Shown here: positions 1 to 10,933 of the stretch, one piece after another
Numbering within the stretch: the stretch's first letter is position 1
Layout of the letters: each line of letters begins with the position of its first letter
From: Pseudomonas linyingensis
GTDB taxonomy: Bacteria; Pseudomonadota; Gammaproteobacteria; Pseudomonadales; Pseudomonadaceae
Assembly: GCF_900109175.1 (NCBI RefSeq)
Contig: NZ_FNZE01000004.1
Location: 62,001 to 126,000, forward strand
Length of the DNA stretch: 64,000 bases
Direction of reading: 5' to 3'
Notes under the pieces: model-generated
Told to the model about the DNA's origin: nothing
What the model saw: only the letters and a program-made list of their open reading frames with translations
Databases searched by the model: none
Position numbers and translations under genes: made by a program

Positions 1-377
1 GCCTTGTCGATGGTGTCGGCGTTGGCACCGATCATCTCGACGCCGAACTTGGCCAGCACGCCGTGCTTTTCCAGGTCCAGCGCGCAGTTCAGCGCGGTCT
101 GGCCGCCCATGGTCGGCAGCAGGGCGTCGGGACGCTCCTTCTCGATGATCTTGGCCACGGTCTGCCACTTGATCGGCTCGATGTAGGTGGCGTCGGCCAT
201 GGCCGGGTCGGTCATGATGGTGGCCGGGTTGGAGTTCACCAGGATGACGCGGAAGCCTTCCTCGCGCAGGGCCTTGCAGGCCTGGGCGCCGGAATAGTCG
301 AACTCGCACGCCTGGCCGATGACGATGGGGCCGGCACCGAGGATCAGGATGCTTTTAATGTCTGTACGTTTTGGCAT
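1..377 (-). CDS. carB: Carbamoyl-phosphate synthase large chain, N-terminal part (runs off window)
   Basis: The first 125 codons of the large (ammonia-handling, ATP-using) subunit of carbamoyl-phosphate synthase, which supplies carbamoyl phosphate for pyrimidines and arginine. The start [11 protein letters not shown] and the ATP-grasp-leading motif [17 protein letters not shown] are typical, as is the [11 protein letters not shown] stretch. It starts 36 bp after the carA stop on the same strand, so the two are very probably one operon; the extra gene I remember between carA and carB in P. aeruginosa is absent here. The 3' end lies beyond base 1. Confidence 0.97.
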   Translation of the reverse strand, partial: MPKRTDIKSILILGAGPIVIGQACEFDYSGAQACKALREEGFRVILVNSNPATIMTDPAMADATYIEPIKWQTVAKIIEKERPDALLPTMGGQTALNCALDLEKHGVLAKFGVEMIGANADTIDK

Positions 378-413
378 GGTCTCTCACACGAATCCGTTGA
401 TCTGTCGGCAGGC

Positions 414-1550
414 TTAGCGACGCTTGGCCATCTCGGCGATGAAGCGATCGAACAGCGGGGCCACGTCGTGCGGGCCCGGGCTGGCTTCCGGGTGACCCTG
501 GAAGCTGAAGGCGACCTTGTCGGTGCGCTCGATGCCCTGCAGAGTGCCGTCGAACAGCGATTTGTGGGTGGCGCGCAGGTTGCCCGGCAGGCTGGTCTCG
601 TCCGCGCAGAAGCCGTGGTTCTGGCTGGTGATCATCACCACGCCGGTGTCGAGGTCCTGTACCGGGTGGTTGGCGCCGTGGTGGCCGTGGCCCATCTTCA
701 TGGTCCTGGCGCCGGAGGCCAGGGCCAGCAGCTGGTGGCCGAGGCAGATGCCGAATACCGGAATCTCGGTCTCCAGCACGTCCTTGATCGCCTGGATGGC
801 GTAGTCGCACGGCTCGGGATCGCCCGGACCGTTGGACAGGAACACGCCGTCCGGCTTCAGCGCCAGCGCTTCGCTGGCCGGGGTCTGCGCCGGCACCACG
901 GTCACCCGGCAGCCACGCGCCACCAGCATGCGCAGGATGTTCAGCTTGACGCCGAAGTCGTAGGCCACCACGTGGTAGGGCTGCTCGCCGGCCGGAATGT
1001 CGACATGGCTGTCGGTCTCGAGGCTCCACACACTGGAGTTCCACTCGTAGGACTCGCTGCAGCTGACCACCTTGGCCAGGTCCATGCCCTTGAGGCCGGG
1101 GAAGCTGCGCGCCAGTTCCAGGGCCTTTTCTTCGCTGGCGTCGTCGCCGGCGAGGATGCAGCCGTTCTGCGAACCCTTTTCGCGCAGGATGCGGGTCAGG
1201 CGGCGGGTGTCGATACCGGCGATGGCCACCACGTTGTTGGCCTTCAGGTATTCGTCCAGTGGCTGCTTGTCGCGCCAGCTGCTGGAGACCAGCGGCAGGT
1301 CGCGGATCACCAGACCGGCAGCCCACACGCGGTTGGACTCGGCGTCTTCCGGCGTGGTGCCGGTGTTGCCGATATGCGGATAGGTCAGGGTGACGATCTG
1401 CTGGCAGTAGGAAGGATCGGTGAGAATTTCCTGATAGCCGGTCATGGCGGTATTGAATACCACCTCGCCGACGCTCTGCCCGTCGGCACCGATGGCTTCA
1501 CCGCGGAAAATGCTGCCGTCGGCAAGCGCGAGTATGGCTGGCTTAGTCAA
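414..1550 (-). CDS. carA: Carbamoyl-phosphate synthase small (glutaminase) chain
   Basis: A 378-residue class I glutamine amidotransferase subunit that hydrolyses glutamine and passes ammonia to CarB. The catalytic Cys lies in GICLGHQ (about residue 270) and the His/Glu pair in GHPEASPGP near the C-terminus. I start it at a UUG codon at 1550, because the mature N-terminus [11 protein letters not shown] fits the family and a strong GGGAGG site lies 5 bases upstream; the in-frame ATG at 1580 adds ten residues that do not match the family and has no ribosome site. Expression is probably set by the leader attenuator just upstream. Confidence 0.96.
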   Translation of the reverse strand: MTKPAILALADGSIFRGEAIGADGQSVGEVVFNTAMTGYQEILTDPSYCQQIVTLTYPHIGNTGTTPEDAESNRVWAAGLVIRDLPLVSSSWRDKQPLDEYLKANNVVAIAGIDTRRLTRILREKGSQNGCILAGDDASEEKALELARSFPGLKGMDLAKVVSCSESYEWNSSVWSLETDSHVDIPAGEQPYHVVAYDFGVKLNILRMLVARGCRVTVVPAQTPASEALALKPDGVFLSNGPGDPEPCDYAIQAIKDVLETEIPVFGICLGHQLLALASGARTMKMGHGHHGANHPVQDLDTGVVMITSQNHGFCADETSLPGNLRATHKSLFDGTLQGIERTDKVAFSFQGHPEASPGPHDVAPLFDRFIAEMAKRR

Positions 1551-1576
1551 GAAGACCTCCCGTAAATAGAGCCGTT

Positions 1577-1642
1577 TCATGCAAATTCAGGTTGCAAAAA
1601 AGCGGAATGACGTGAGAACCACATCACCCCGCTTTTTTCCAT
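1577..1642 (-). CDS. Putative carA leader peptide (21 aa)
   Basis: A 21-codon reading frame beginning MEKSGVMWF and ending in TGA overlapping the next ATG. It lies entirely across the hairpin at 1596-1638, and its 3' half reads through the run of six T in the transcript. That is the geometry of pyrimidine-type attenuation, in which a ribosome close behind the polymerase at a U-tract stops the terminator folding. I recall that attenuation with a leader peptide has been proposed for the Pseudomonas carA operon. The ribosome site is weak, so translation is inferred. Confidence 0.45.
   Translation of the reverse strand: MEKSGVMWFSRHSAFLQPEFA
1596..1638 (-). terminator. Attenuator-like intrinsic terminator in the carA leader
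   Basis: On the minus strand a 10-base arm AAAAAAGCGG pairs perfectly with CCGCTTTTTT (arms 1629-1638 and 1596-1605), with a further 7-bp inner stem closed by TTCT. The structure ends in a U-run, so it is a complete intrinsic terminator placed between the carA promoter region and the carA start, about 45 bases before the start codon. It could also serve as the dapB terminator if transcription comes from upstream, but its overlap with a leader frame favours attenuation. Confidence 0.7.
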
Positions 1643-1777
1643 GTTGTCTGCATGCTCGTAGTGGACGCACTAAAGCTGAATTTTAGAGCAAAAATCGTCC
1701 AGCGGAAAGGTCTACCGCCCACCGGCGACAGCGACCGCACTCTTCCAGTGCAGACCGGACCTTTCCGCCGGCACGCC

Positions 1778-2632
<855 letters not shown>

Positions 2633-3763
2633 TTAAAGATCGTCGAAGAAGCGCTTCACGCCTTCGAACCAGCCGCTGGCCTTGGGCGAATGCGAACTGT
2701 CGCCCTGCAGGCTGCTGCGAAACTCCTCGAGCAGCTCGCGCTGGCGCTTGTCGAGATTGACCGGCGTCTCCACCACCACCCGGCACATCAGGTCGCCCGC
2801 ACCGCCGCCGCGCACCGGCGCCACGCCCTTGCCGCGCAGACGGAACAGCTTGCCGGTCTGGGTCGCCTCGGGGATCTTCAGCTTGACCCGACCGTCGAGG
2901 GTCGGCACTTCCAGCTCGCCGCCCAGCGCCGCGTCGGCGAAGCTGATCGGCACCTCGCAGTACAGGTGCTTGCCGTCGCGCTGGAAGATCGCATGTTCGC
3001 GCACATTGACCACGACGTACAGGTCACCGGCCGGACCACCCTGGGTGCCCGCCTCGCCCTCGCCGGTCAGACGGATGCGATCGCCGGTATCGACGCCAGC
3101 CGGCACCTTGACCGACAGGGTCTTGTGCTCTTCCACGCGGCCCTGACCGTGGCAGCTGCCGCACGGGTCGGAGATCATCTTGCCGCTGCCATGGCAGCGC
3201 GGGCAGGTCTGCTGCACCGAGAAGAAGCCCTGCTGCATGCGCACCTGGCCGATGCCGCCGCAGGTGGTACAGGCGACCGGCGCACTGCCCTTCTTGGCGC
3301 CACTGCCCTCGCAGGGCTTGCACGCCACCAGGGTCGGCACTCGAATGGTCACCGTGGTGCCGCGCACCGCCTCTTCCAGATCCAGCTCGAGGGTGTAGCG
3401 CAGATCGCTGCCGCGCTGCGGACCGCCACGCTGGCCGCCGCGACCGCCACCGCCGAAGAAGTCGCTGAACACGTCGCCGAAGATGTCGGAGAAGTTGGCG
3501 TTGCCGGCACCGAAACCGCCGCCACCGCCCATGCTCGGGTCGACCCCGGCATGCCCGTACTGGTCGTAGGCCGAGCGCTTGCTGGCGTCGGAGAGCACCT
3601 CGTAGGCCTCGTTGGCCTCCTTGAATTTCTCCTCGGCCGCCTTGTCGTCGGGATTGCGGTCCGGGTGGTACTTCATGGCCAGGCGACGGTAGGCCTTCTT
3701 CAGCTCCGCCTCGCTGGCGCCGCGCTCGACACCGAGCACCTCGTAATAGTCACGTTTTGCCAT
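2633..3763 (-). CDS. dnaJ: Chaperone DnaJ (Hsp40)
   Basis: A 376-residue type I J-protein that stimulates DnaK ATPase and delivers unfolded clients. In order: J domain with the HPD tripeptide (about residues 1-70), a Gly/Phe-rich linker, four zinc-binding CxxCxGxG repeats ([32 protein letters not shown]) and the client-binding C-terminal domains. I start at [11 protein letters not shown]; an ATG three codons earlier is closer to the GGAG site but is not family-like. It lies downstream of dnaK with a REP-type hairpin between the two genes. Confidence 0.97.
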   Translation of the reverse strand: MAKRDYYEVLGVERGASEAELKKAYRRLAMKYHPDRNPDDKAAEEKFKEANEAYEVLSDASKRSAYDQYGHAGVDPSMGGGGGFGAGNANFSDIFGDVFSDFFGGGGRGGQRGGPQRGSDLRYTLELDLEEAVRGTTVTIRVPTLVACKPCEGSGAKKGSAPVACTTCGGIGQVRMQQGFFSVQQTCPRCHGSGKMISDPCGSCHGQGRVEEHKTLSVKVPAGVDTGDRIRLTGEGEAGTQGGPAGDLYVVVNVREHAIFQRDGKHLYCEVPISFADAALGGELEVPTLDGRVKLKIPEATQTGKLFRLRGKGVAPVRGGGAGDLMCRVVVETPVNLDKRQRELLEEFRSSLQGDSSHSPKASGWFEGVKRFFDDL

Positions 3764-3805
3764 GGATCTCATGCACTCCGATTTCGTCTTCCCCAGACAC
3801 GCCGA

Positions 3806-3825
3806 CGCGGGAGCAAGCTCCCGCG
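3806..3825. repeat. REP-like hairpin between dnaK and dnaJ
   Basis: The palindrome CGCGGGAGC-AA-GCTCCCGCG is a perfect 9-bp stem. Its core GCGGGAGCAAGCTCCCGC matches the repetitive extragenic palindromes I know from pseudomonads. Being between two co-transcribed genes, it may protect the upstream dnaK mRNA from 3' decay and lower dnaJ output; that is inference. Confidence 0.6.
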
Positions 3826-3886
3826 CGGCGGTCAGGACCCGCTACAGACGGACTGCAGCGGGTCAGGGCGGAAGCAAGCGTGACGC

Positions 3887-5809
<1,923 letters not shown>

Positions 5810-5882
5810 TTCACTCTCCGGAAACTTTGACTCGGGGCGACGCTTCTGGCTGCCGCCCGGATGACTGGATACTTGGCACTAC

Positions 5883-5910
5883 AGATGGGGATGCCCCGAC
5901 AGCTTTCAAG
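5883..5910 (-). promoter_or_regulatory. Sigma-32 (RpoH) promoter of dnaK
   Basis: On the minus strand CTTGAAA is followed after exactly 13 bases by CCCCATCT, which matches the heat-shock consensus CTTGAAA / CCCCATnT in full. The distance to the dnaK ATG is about 75 bases. Confidence 0.85.
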
Positions 5911-5930
5911 GGCATTCCCGGCAATTCACT

Positions 5931-6473
5931 TCACTCGGCCTTGCTCACCACCACCATGGCGGGGCGCAGCAGGCGACCGTTGAGCAGGTAGCCCTTCTGG
6001 AACACCTTGAGCACGCTGCCCGGCTCCACGCCGGGGCTGGCCTGCATGGCCATGGCCTGGTGCTGCTCGGGGTTGAACGGCTCGCCGTGAGGATCGAGCG
6101 CCTCGACCTGGTAGCGCTTGAGGGTATCGTGGAACGCCTTGAGGGTCAGCTCCATGCCTTCACGCATCGGGCGGATCGCCTCGTCGGCCGGATCGGACAG
6201 CTCGAGACCGCGCTCCAGACTGTCAACCACCATCAGCAGGTCGGCGGCGAATTTTTCCAGGGCGAACTTGTGCGCCTTCTCCACGTCCTGCTCGGCGCGA
6301 CGGCGCACGTTGTGCAGTTCGGCAGCCGCACGCAGGGCCTGATCCCGGGCTTCCGCCAGCTGCTCCTCGAGCGCCTGCACGCGCTGCGCCAGATCGTCGC
6401 CGGCGGCGGCTTCCGCCGCGCCCGGTGCCTCGGCTTCGGGATTCTGCGGATCAAGCTTGTGTTCGTCAGCCAT
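5931..6473 (-). CDS. grpE: Nucleotide exchange factor GrpE
   Basis: A 180-residue dimeric exchange factor for DnaK. An acidic, Ala/Glu-rich N-terminal region is followed by a long helix (about residues 35-90) and a C-terminal beta domain ending with the typical [13 protein letters not shown]. The start [11 protein letters not shown] is chosen because AGGAG lies seven bases upstream; longer in-frame extensions pass through the promoter. It is the first gene of grpE-dnaK-dnaJ and has its own sigma-32 promoter. Confidence 0.96.
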   Translation of the reverse strand: MADEHKLDPQNPEAEAPGAAEAAAGDDLAQRVQALEEQLAEARDQALRAAAELHNVRRRAEQDVEKAHKFALEKFAADLLMVVDSLERGLELSDPADEAIRPMREGMELTLKAFHDTLKRYQVEALDPHGEPFNPEQHQAMAMQASPGVEPGSVLKVFQKGYLLNGRLLRPAMVVVSKAE

Positions 6474-6527
6474 GGATGTCTCCTTGAAAACAACGGTCGG
6501 GCGCAGCGGCCCTTGATTCAGCCGCCT

Positions 6528-6555
6528 ATATGGGGGCGCATGCGCCAGCTTCAAG
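6528..6555 (-). promoter_or_regulatory. Sigma-32 (RpoH) promoter of grpE
   Basis: On the minus strand CTTGAAG (one mismatch) is followed after 13 bases by CCCCATAT (perfect). The spacing is identical to that of the dnaK promoter. It lies 55 bases upstream of the grpE start and back-to-back with the recN SOS promoter. Confidence 0.82.
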
Positions 6556-6561
6556 GGGGGA

Positions 6562-6591
6562 TTGCCGACGCCGGATGGACTACTGTATAAA
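6562..6591 (+). promoter_or_regulatory. Probable sigma-70 promoter of recN
   Basis: TTGCCG (6562-6567) and TATAAA (6586-6591) are 18 bases apart. The -10 lies inside the first LexA-like box, which fits repression of recN by LexA. Confidence 0.5.
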
Positions 6592-6598
6592 TTCACAC
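6583..6598. promoter_or_regulatory. LexA box 1 (imperfect) upstream of recN
   Basis: CTGTATAAATTCACAC has the CTG-N10-CAG architecture with one change in the right half-site (CAC). It covers the recN -10 region. Confidence 0.6.
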
Positions 6599-6601
6599 AT
6601 A

Positions 6602-6617
6602 CTGTACAAATACACAG
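6602..6617. promoter_or_regulatory. LexA box 2 upstream of recN
   Basis: CTGTACAAATACACAG is a full CTG-N10-CAG SOS box, 26 bases before the recN ATG and 3 bases after box 1. Tandem boxes are usual for recN and predict tight SOS control. Confidence 0.8.
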
Positions 6618-6642
6618 ACCAACGAACCGCGAGGGCCACGCC

Positions 6643-8316
6643 ATGCTCGTGCACCTGTCGATCCGCAACTACGCCATCGTCGAGCAGCTCGATCTCGAGC
6701 TGTGCGCCGGCATGAGCGTCATCACCGGCGAAACCGGCGCCGGCAAGTCGATCATGCTCGACGCCCTCGGCCTGGCCCTCGGCGATCGCGCCGACAGCGG
6801 CGTGGTGCGTCCCGGCGCCGACAAGGCCGACATCCTCGCCAGCTTCGACCTCGCCGACATCCCCGAAGCCCAGCAGTGGCTGGCCGAGCGCGACCTGGAG
6901 GGCGACGGCCCATGCATCCTGCGCCGGGTGATCACCCGCGAGGGGCGCTCGCGCGCCTACATCAACGGCACCCCCTGCCCGCTCGGCGACCTGAAGAGCC
7001 TCGGCGAGCGGCTGATCGACATCCACAGCCAGCACGAGCACCAGTCGCTGCTCAAGCCCGACACCCACCGCCGCCTGCTCGACGCCTATGCCGGCGCCAG
7101 CGAGCTGGCCCGCCAGGTGCAGCTGGCCGCCCAGCGCTGGCGGCAGACCCGCAGCGAGCTGCAGCGCCTGGCGCAGAACGGCGACGAGCAGCGCGCCCGC
7201 CAGCAGCTGCTCAGCTACCAGCTCGAGGAACTGGACAATCTGGCCCTCGGCGCCAGCGAGCTGGACGAACTGGAACAACAGCACAAGACCCTGAGCAACG
7301 CCGGCGCCCTGCTCGACGCCTGCCGCCAGGTACTCGAGCTGTGCAGCGAAAGCGACAGCGGCAACGTGCTCGCCGCCCTGGGCAGCAGCATCCACCGCCT
7401 GAGCGCCGGCAGCGGCCAGCCGGCCGCCCTCGACGAGGCCGTCGGCCTGCTGGCCAGCGCACAGATCCAGGTCGAGGAGGCGGTGAGCGGCCTCAACCGC
7501 TTCATCGACCACTTCGAAGCCGACCCGCAGCGCCAGCAGCAGATCGAGGAGCGTCTGGACAGCATCTACAGCCTGGCGCGCAAGCACCGCATCCAGCCGG
7601 GGGAGCTGGGTGCCCTGCAGGAGCAGCTGCGCCAGGAGCTGCAGGCGCTGCACGCCGACGACAGCGCCGTCGAGCGCCTGGGCGAGGAGCTGGAAGCCTA
7701 TGCCCGCCACTACCGCGACAAGGCCGACGAACTGACCCAGCTGCGCCGCGCCGCCGCCGCACGCCTGGCCGCGGCGGTGGAGACCGAGATGCAGCGCCTG
7801 GGCATGCCCGGCGGGCGCTTCGCCATCGACCTGCAGCCGGTCGCCGGCGAGGAGCCGCAACCCCAGGGACAGGAGCAGGTGGAGTTCCAGGTCAGCGCCA
7901 ACCCCGGCCAGCCGCTCAAGGGCCTGGCCAGGGTCGCCTCTGGCGGCGAGCTGTCACGCATCAGCCTGGCGATCCAGGTGATCACCGCACAGACCTCGCG
8001 CGTCCCGACCCTGGTGTTCGACGAGGTCGACGTCGGCATCGGCGGCCCCACCGCCGAGGTGGTCGGCCAGCTGTTGCGCTGCCTCGGCGAACGCGGCCAA
8101 GTGATCACCGTTACCCACCTGCCGCAGGTCGCCGCTCAGGGCCACCAGCACCTGTTCGTGCACAAGCAGCGCGGCAGCGACGAAACCCGCACCGCGGTGG
8201 CCCGCCTCAGCCACGCTCAGCGCATCGAGGAGGTCGCCCGCATGCTCGGCGGCCTCGACCTCACCGAGGTCTCCCTGGCGCATGCCCGGCAGATGATCGG
8301 CAGCACCCCAGCCTGA
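6643..8316 (+). CDS. recN: DNA repair protein RecN
   Basis: A 557-residue SMC-like ATPase for double-strand break repair. The Walker A GETGAGKS is at residues 29-36; two long coiled-coil arms follow; the ABC signature [12 protein letters not shown] and Walker [14 protein letters not shown] lie in the C-terminal quarter. The start [14 protein letters not shown] is the family start; a longer frame would run back through the LexA boxes. It is transcribed away from grpE and ends at a shared terminator with fur. Confidence 0.96.
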   Translation: MLVHLSIRNYAIVEQLDLELCAGMSVITGETGAGKSIMLDALGLALGDRADSGVVRPGADKADILASFDLADIPEAQQWLAERDLEGDGPCILRRVITREGRSRAYINGTPCPLGDLKSLGERLIDIHSQHEHQSLLKPDTHRRLLDAYAGASELARQVQLAAQRWRQTRSELQRLAQNGDEQRARQQLLSYQLEELDNLALGASELDELEQQHKTLSNAGALLDACRQVLELCSESDSGNVLAALGSSIHRLSAGSGQPAALDEAVGLLASAQIQVEEAVSGLNRFIDHFEADPQRQQQIEERLDSIYSLARKHRIQPGELGALQEQLRQELQALHADDSAVERLGEELEAYARHYRDKADELTQLRRAAAARLAAAVETEMQRLGMPGGRFAIDLQPVAGEEPQPQGQEQVEFQVSANPGQPLKGLARVASGGELSRISLAIQVITAQTSRVPTLVFDEVDVGIGGPTAEVVGQLLRCLGERGQVITVTHLPQVAAQGHQHLFVHKQRGSDETRTAVARLSHAQRIEEVARMLGGLDLTEVSLAHARQMIGSTPA

Positions 8317-8341
8317 CCCCCAGCCAACCGCCGCACCACGA

Positions 8342-8369
8342 AAAAAGGCGACCGCAAGGTCGCCTTTTT
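8342..8369. terminator. Bidirectional terminator between recN and fur
   Basis: The 12-bp stem AAAAAGGCGACC / GGTCGCCTTTTT with a GCAA tetraloop has an A-run on one side and a T-run on the other, so it can stop both convergent genes. Confidence 0.85.
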
Positions 8370-8388
8370 GTTTGACCTACAGTCCCGC

Positions 8389-8793
8389 TCAGGACTTCGG
8401 ACGCACGTAGAGCACCAGGTTGTGGTCGACCAGATCGTAGCCGTGCTGGGCGGCGATCTCGCGCTGCAGCTTCTCGATTTGCGGATCGATGAACTCGATC
8501 ACCTCGCCGCTATCGACATTGATCATGTGGTCGTGGTGCGCACCATCGGACAGCTCGAAGACCGCGTGGCCGCCATCGAAGTTGTGCCGCTCCACCAGAC
8601 CGGCCGCCTCGAACTGGGTCAGCACCCGGTACACGGTCGCCAGCCCGACATCCTCGCCGGCGTCCATCAGCGCCTTGTAGACATCCTCGGCGCTCATGTG
8701 CCGCTGCTCGGCAGAATCCAGCATCTGCAGAATCTTTACCCGGGGCAACGTGACCTTCAGCCCGACTTTGCGCAACTCGTTGTTTTCAACCAT
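8389..8793 (-). CDS. fur: Ferric uptake regulator Fur
   Basis: A 134-residue iron-responsive repressor. The N-terminal winged helix carries the recognition region [18 protein letters not shown], and the metal site includes HHDHM (about residues 86-90) and later Glu/His residues. Starting at [11 protein letters not shown] gives the standard Pseudomonas length. The protein contains no cysteine at all, so it lacks the CxxC structural zinc site of E. coli Fur. It is divergent from bamE. Confidence 0.97.
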   Translation of the reverse strand: MVENNELRKVGLKVTLPRVKILQMLDSAEQRHMSAEDVYKALMDAGEDVGLATVYRVLTQFEAAGLVERHNFDGGHAVFELSDGAHHDHMINVDSGEVIEFIDPQIEKLQREIAAQHGYDLVDHNLVLYVRPKS

Positions 8794-8889
8794 GTTCAGC
8801 TTTCTCGTGGGGGAGCGCTTCGCAGCCTCCCTCAATGCGGGTATGATCCCGGTTCTGTTGCCTGCCAAGATAGTGGAAGAGACCCACCG

Positions 8890-9441
8890 ATGCAAAAAGC
8901 CAAGCTCATGCTGACCGGCCTCACCTTTATGGGACTCGTAGCACTCGCCGGCTGTTCGTTTCCGGGGGTCTACAAGATCGACATCCAGCAGGGCAACGTG
9001 GTTTCTCAGGACATGATAGACCAGTTGCGTCCCGGAATGACCCGACGTCAGGTACGGTTTATCATGGGCAATCCGCTGATCACCGACACCTTCCACGCCA
9101 ATCGCTGGGATTACCTGTACAGCCTGCAGCCCGGCGGCGGTGCGCGCCAGCAGGAGCGCATCAGCCTGGTGTTCGACGGCAACGACCAGCTGGTCGGCCT
9201 GTCCGGCGACTTCATCCCCGGCCAGAGCCGCGACGAAGCCATCCGCGGCAGCAGCGCCGCCACCCAGCTGGAAGAAGCCAGCCCCGCGAAAGCAGCCAGC
9301 ACCCCGGCCCCGGCCGTCGCGGAACCCGCGCCCGCCCCCGGCTCGCTGCTGGAACAGATCCAGCAGGACGTCGACGAGGCCGAAACCGCCCCGGTGCCTA
9401 CGCCGGAATCGCTGGAGCTCGAGTCCGAAACCGCCGAGTAA
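8890..9441 (+). CDS. bamE: Outer-membrane assembly lipoprotein BamE (OmlA)
   Basis: A 183-residue lipoprotein of the beta-barrel assembly machine. The signal peptide ends in the lipobox LAGC; the SmpA/OmlA fold follows ([18 protein letters not shown], then RWDYLYSL). A Pro/Ala/Glu-rich tail of about 65 residues after the folded domain is typical of pseudomonads and absent in E. coli BamE. It is divergent from fur with 96 bp between the starts. Confidence 0.95.
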   Translation: MQKAKLMLTGLTFMGLVALAGCSFPGVYKIDIQQGNVVSQDMIDQLRPGMTRRQVRFIMGNPLITDTFHANRWDYLYSLQPGGGARQQERISLVFDGNDQLVGLSGDFIPGQSRDEAIRGSSAATQLEEASPAKAASTPAPAVAEPAPAPGSLLEQIQQDVDEAETAPVPTPESLELESETAE

Positions 9442-9459
9442 GCATCCGCCGTCGTATAG

Positions 9460-9491
9460 GACAAAGCCCGAGCATCGACTCGGGCTTTGTC
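9460..9491. terminator. Bidirectional terminator between bamE and rnfH
   Basis: A perfect 13-bp stem GACAAAGCCCGAG / CTCGGGCTTTGTC with a 6-base loop, followed on the plus strand by ATTTT. It lies between convergent genes. Confidence 0.75.
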
Positions 9492-9534
9492 ATTTTCGCG
9501 CCGGCACGCTGCGCAAGACAGAGCGCCGCCGCGT

Positions 9535-9855
9535 CTACTCCTCGCCTTCCGCCTTGACCTTGGCGACCTTGGCCGCGCGCTGCTTGCGCGCCTCCTTGGG
9601 ATCGGCGATCAGCGGCCGGTAAATCTCCACCCGCTCGCCCTCCTCCAGCACCCGCTCCTCGGGCTTGGCCACCGCCTTGCCGAAGATGCCCATCGGCGCC
9701 GTGGCCAGATCCAGATCGGGAAACAGCCCGGCGATCCCCGAGCGCTCGGCCGCCTCGCGCATGCTGGTACCGTAGGGCACGCTCAGGCGCAGCAGTTTCT
9801 GCTTGTCGGCGAGGGCGTAGACCACCTCGACGGCGATGGTGTCCGGCTTATCCAT
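9535..9855 (-). CDS. rnfH: RnfH family ubiquitin-like-fold protein
   Basis: A 106-residue UPF0125/RnfH protein with a beta-grasp-like pattern: AVEVVYAL, then RLSVPYGTSMREAAERSG, then RVEIYRPLIADPKEARKQRA, and a basic C-terminus. Its molecular role is not settled. Its start overlaps the ratA stop by 8 bp, so the two are translated as a pair. Confidence 0.9.
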   Translation of the reverse strand: MDKPDTIAVEVVYALADKQKLLRLSVPYGTSMREAAERSGIAGLFPDLDLATAPMGIFGKAVAKPEERVLEEGERVEIYRPLIADPKEARKQRAAKVAKVKAEGEE

Positions 9856-10282
9856 ACAGTTGCTTGGCCCTTTGGCAGAAGGCGTCGACCATGGTGGTCG
9901 CCGCCTGGTTGAACAACGGCCCGAGGGTCGCCTTGACCAGCGCACCGGAATACTCGAAGGACAGGTCGAGGGTGATCTTGCAGGCAGTCTCGTTCAACGC
10001 CTGGAAAGTCCAGACGCCGTGCAGGGAGCGGAACGGCCCCTGCTCCAGCTTCATCTCGATCTTCTCGCCCGGCACCAAGGTGTTGCAGGTGGTGAACTGC
10101 TGGCTGATCCCCGCCTTGCCCACCTTGAGGGTCGCGCGCATCTGCGCGGGGCTGCTCTCCAGCACCTCGGCGGCCGAACACCAGGGCAGGAACTGCGGGT
10201 AGCTGGCCACATCGTTGACCAGGTCGTAGAGCGCCTGCGCCGGATACGGCAACAGGGCCGAGCGTTGAATTCGCGTGCTCAT
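9848..10282 (-). CDS. ratA: Toxin-antitoxin-like START protein RatA / coenzyme Q-binding COQ10 family
   Basis: A 144-residue START/Coq10-like lipid-binding-fold protein. The family motif [12 protein letters not shown] is at about residues 24-35, with [18 protein letters not shown] near the C-terminal helix. In E. coli the homologue was described as RatA, which inhibits 70S ribosome assembly; in eukaryotes and some bacteria relatives bind ubiquinone. Position next to rnfH and divergent from smpB is the classic arrangement. Confidence 0.93.
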   Translation of the reverse strand: MSTRIQRSALLPYPAQALYDLVNDVASYPQFLPWCSAAEVLESSPAQMRATLKVGKAGISQQFTTCNTLVPGEKIEMKLEQGPFRSLHGVWTFQALNETACKITLDLSFEYSGALVKATLGPLFNQAATTMVDAFCQRAKQLYG

Positions 10283-10388
10283 GCAGGAGGCTCGCCGGAA
10301 AATGTCCGCACATTGTCCGAAATTCGCCGCAACCGCTCAAGCGCCACACCGAGCACCGACACGCATGGCGCGGCGCAGGGCAAATCCC

Positions 10389-10394
10389 TATAAT
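10389..10394 (+). promoter_or_regulatory. Consensus -10 hexamer just upstream of smpB
   Basis: A perfect TATAAT ends only 9 bases before the smpB ATG. A clear -35 is not visible. If used, transcription would start about 3 bases before or at the ATG, giving a nearly leaderless mRNA; no Shine-Dalgarno sequence is present in the interval. Confidence 0.55.
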
Positions 10395-10403
10395 GCGCAG
10401 CCT

Positions 10404-10886
10404 ATGGCTAAACAGAAAAAACATCCCGCCGGAACCATCGCGCTGAACAAGAAGGCGCTGCACGATTACTACATCGAGCAGCGCCTCGAGGCCGGCATCG
10501 CCCTGGCCGGCTGGGAAATCAAGAGTCTGCGCGCCGGCAAGGGCCAGCTCACCGACAGCTACGTGCTGCTCAAGGATGGCGAGGCCTGGCTGCTCGGCAG
10601 CCACATCACCCCGCTGAACGCCGCCAGCACCCACGTCATCGCCGACCCGACGCGCACTCGCAAGCTGCTGCTGCACGCCAAGGAACTGGACAAGCTGCAC
10701 AGCGCGGTCCAGCAGAAGGGCTTCGCCTGCGTGGCCCTGGCGCTGTACTGGAAGAAGCACCTGGTCAAGTGCGAAATTGCCCTGGGCAAGGGCAAGAAGG
10801 AGTACGACAAGCGCGCCGTGGAGAAGGAGCGCGACTCCAACCGCGAGATCCAGCGCGCCGTGCGCAGCAAGGGCAAGGACGAGTAA
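10404..10886 (+). CDS. smpB: SsrA-binding protein SmpB
   Basis: A 160-residue tmRNA partner needed for trans-translation rescue of stalled ribosomes. The OB-fold core begins [20 protein letters not shown] and contains the conserved [14 protein letters not shown]; the C-terminal basic tail [20 protein letters not shown] inserts in the mRNA channel. The start [10 protein letters not shown] is family-like. It is divergent from ratA. Confidence 0.97.
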   Translation: MAKQKKHPAGTIALNKKALHDYYIEQRLEAGIALAGWEIKSLRAGKGQLTDSYVLLKDGEAWLLGSHITPLNAASTHVIADPTRTRKLLLHAKELDKLHSAVQQKGFACVALALYWKKHLVKCEIALGKGKKEYDKRAVEKERDSNREIQRAVRSKGKDE

Positions 10887-10933
10887 GCCACCAGCCCCTG
10901 GGGCCGGCACCCGTTGCCGGCGCGCCCTTCAGC

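Noticed and set aside
63-1565. 500-codon open frame on the plus strand opposite carA
   Set aside because: Antisense shadow of a high-GC gene with strong third-position GC bias; no homology or ribosome site. Similar shadows oppose dapB-dnaJ (1652-3883), lldP (12043-13791), dld (14892-17756) and nuoL (28201-29940).
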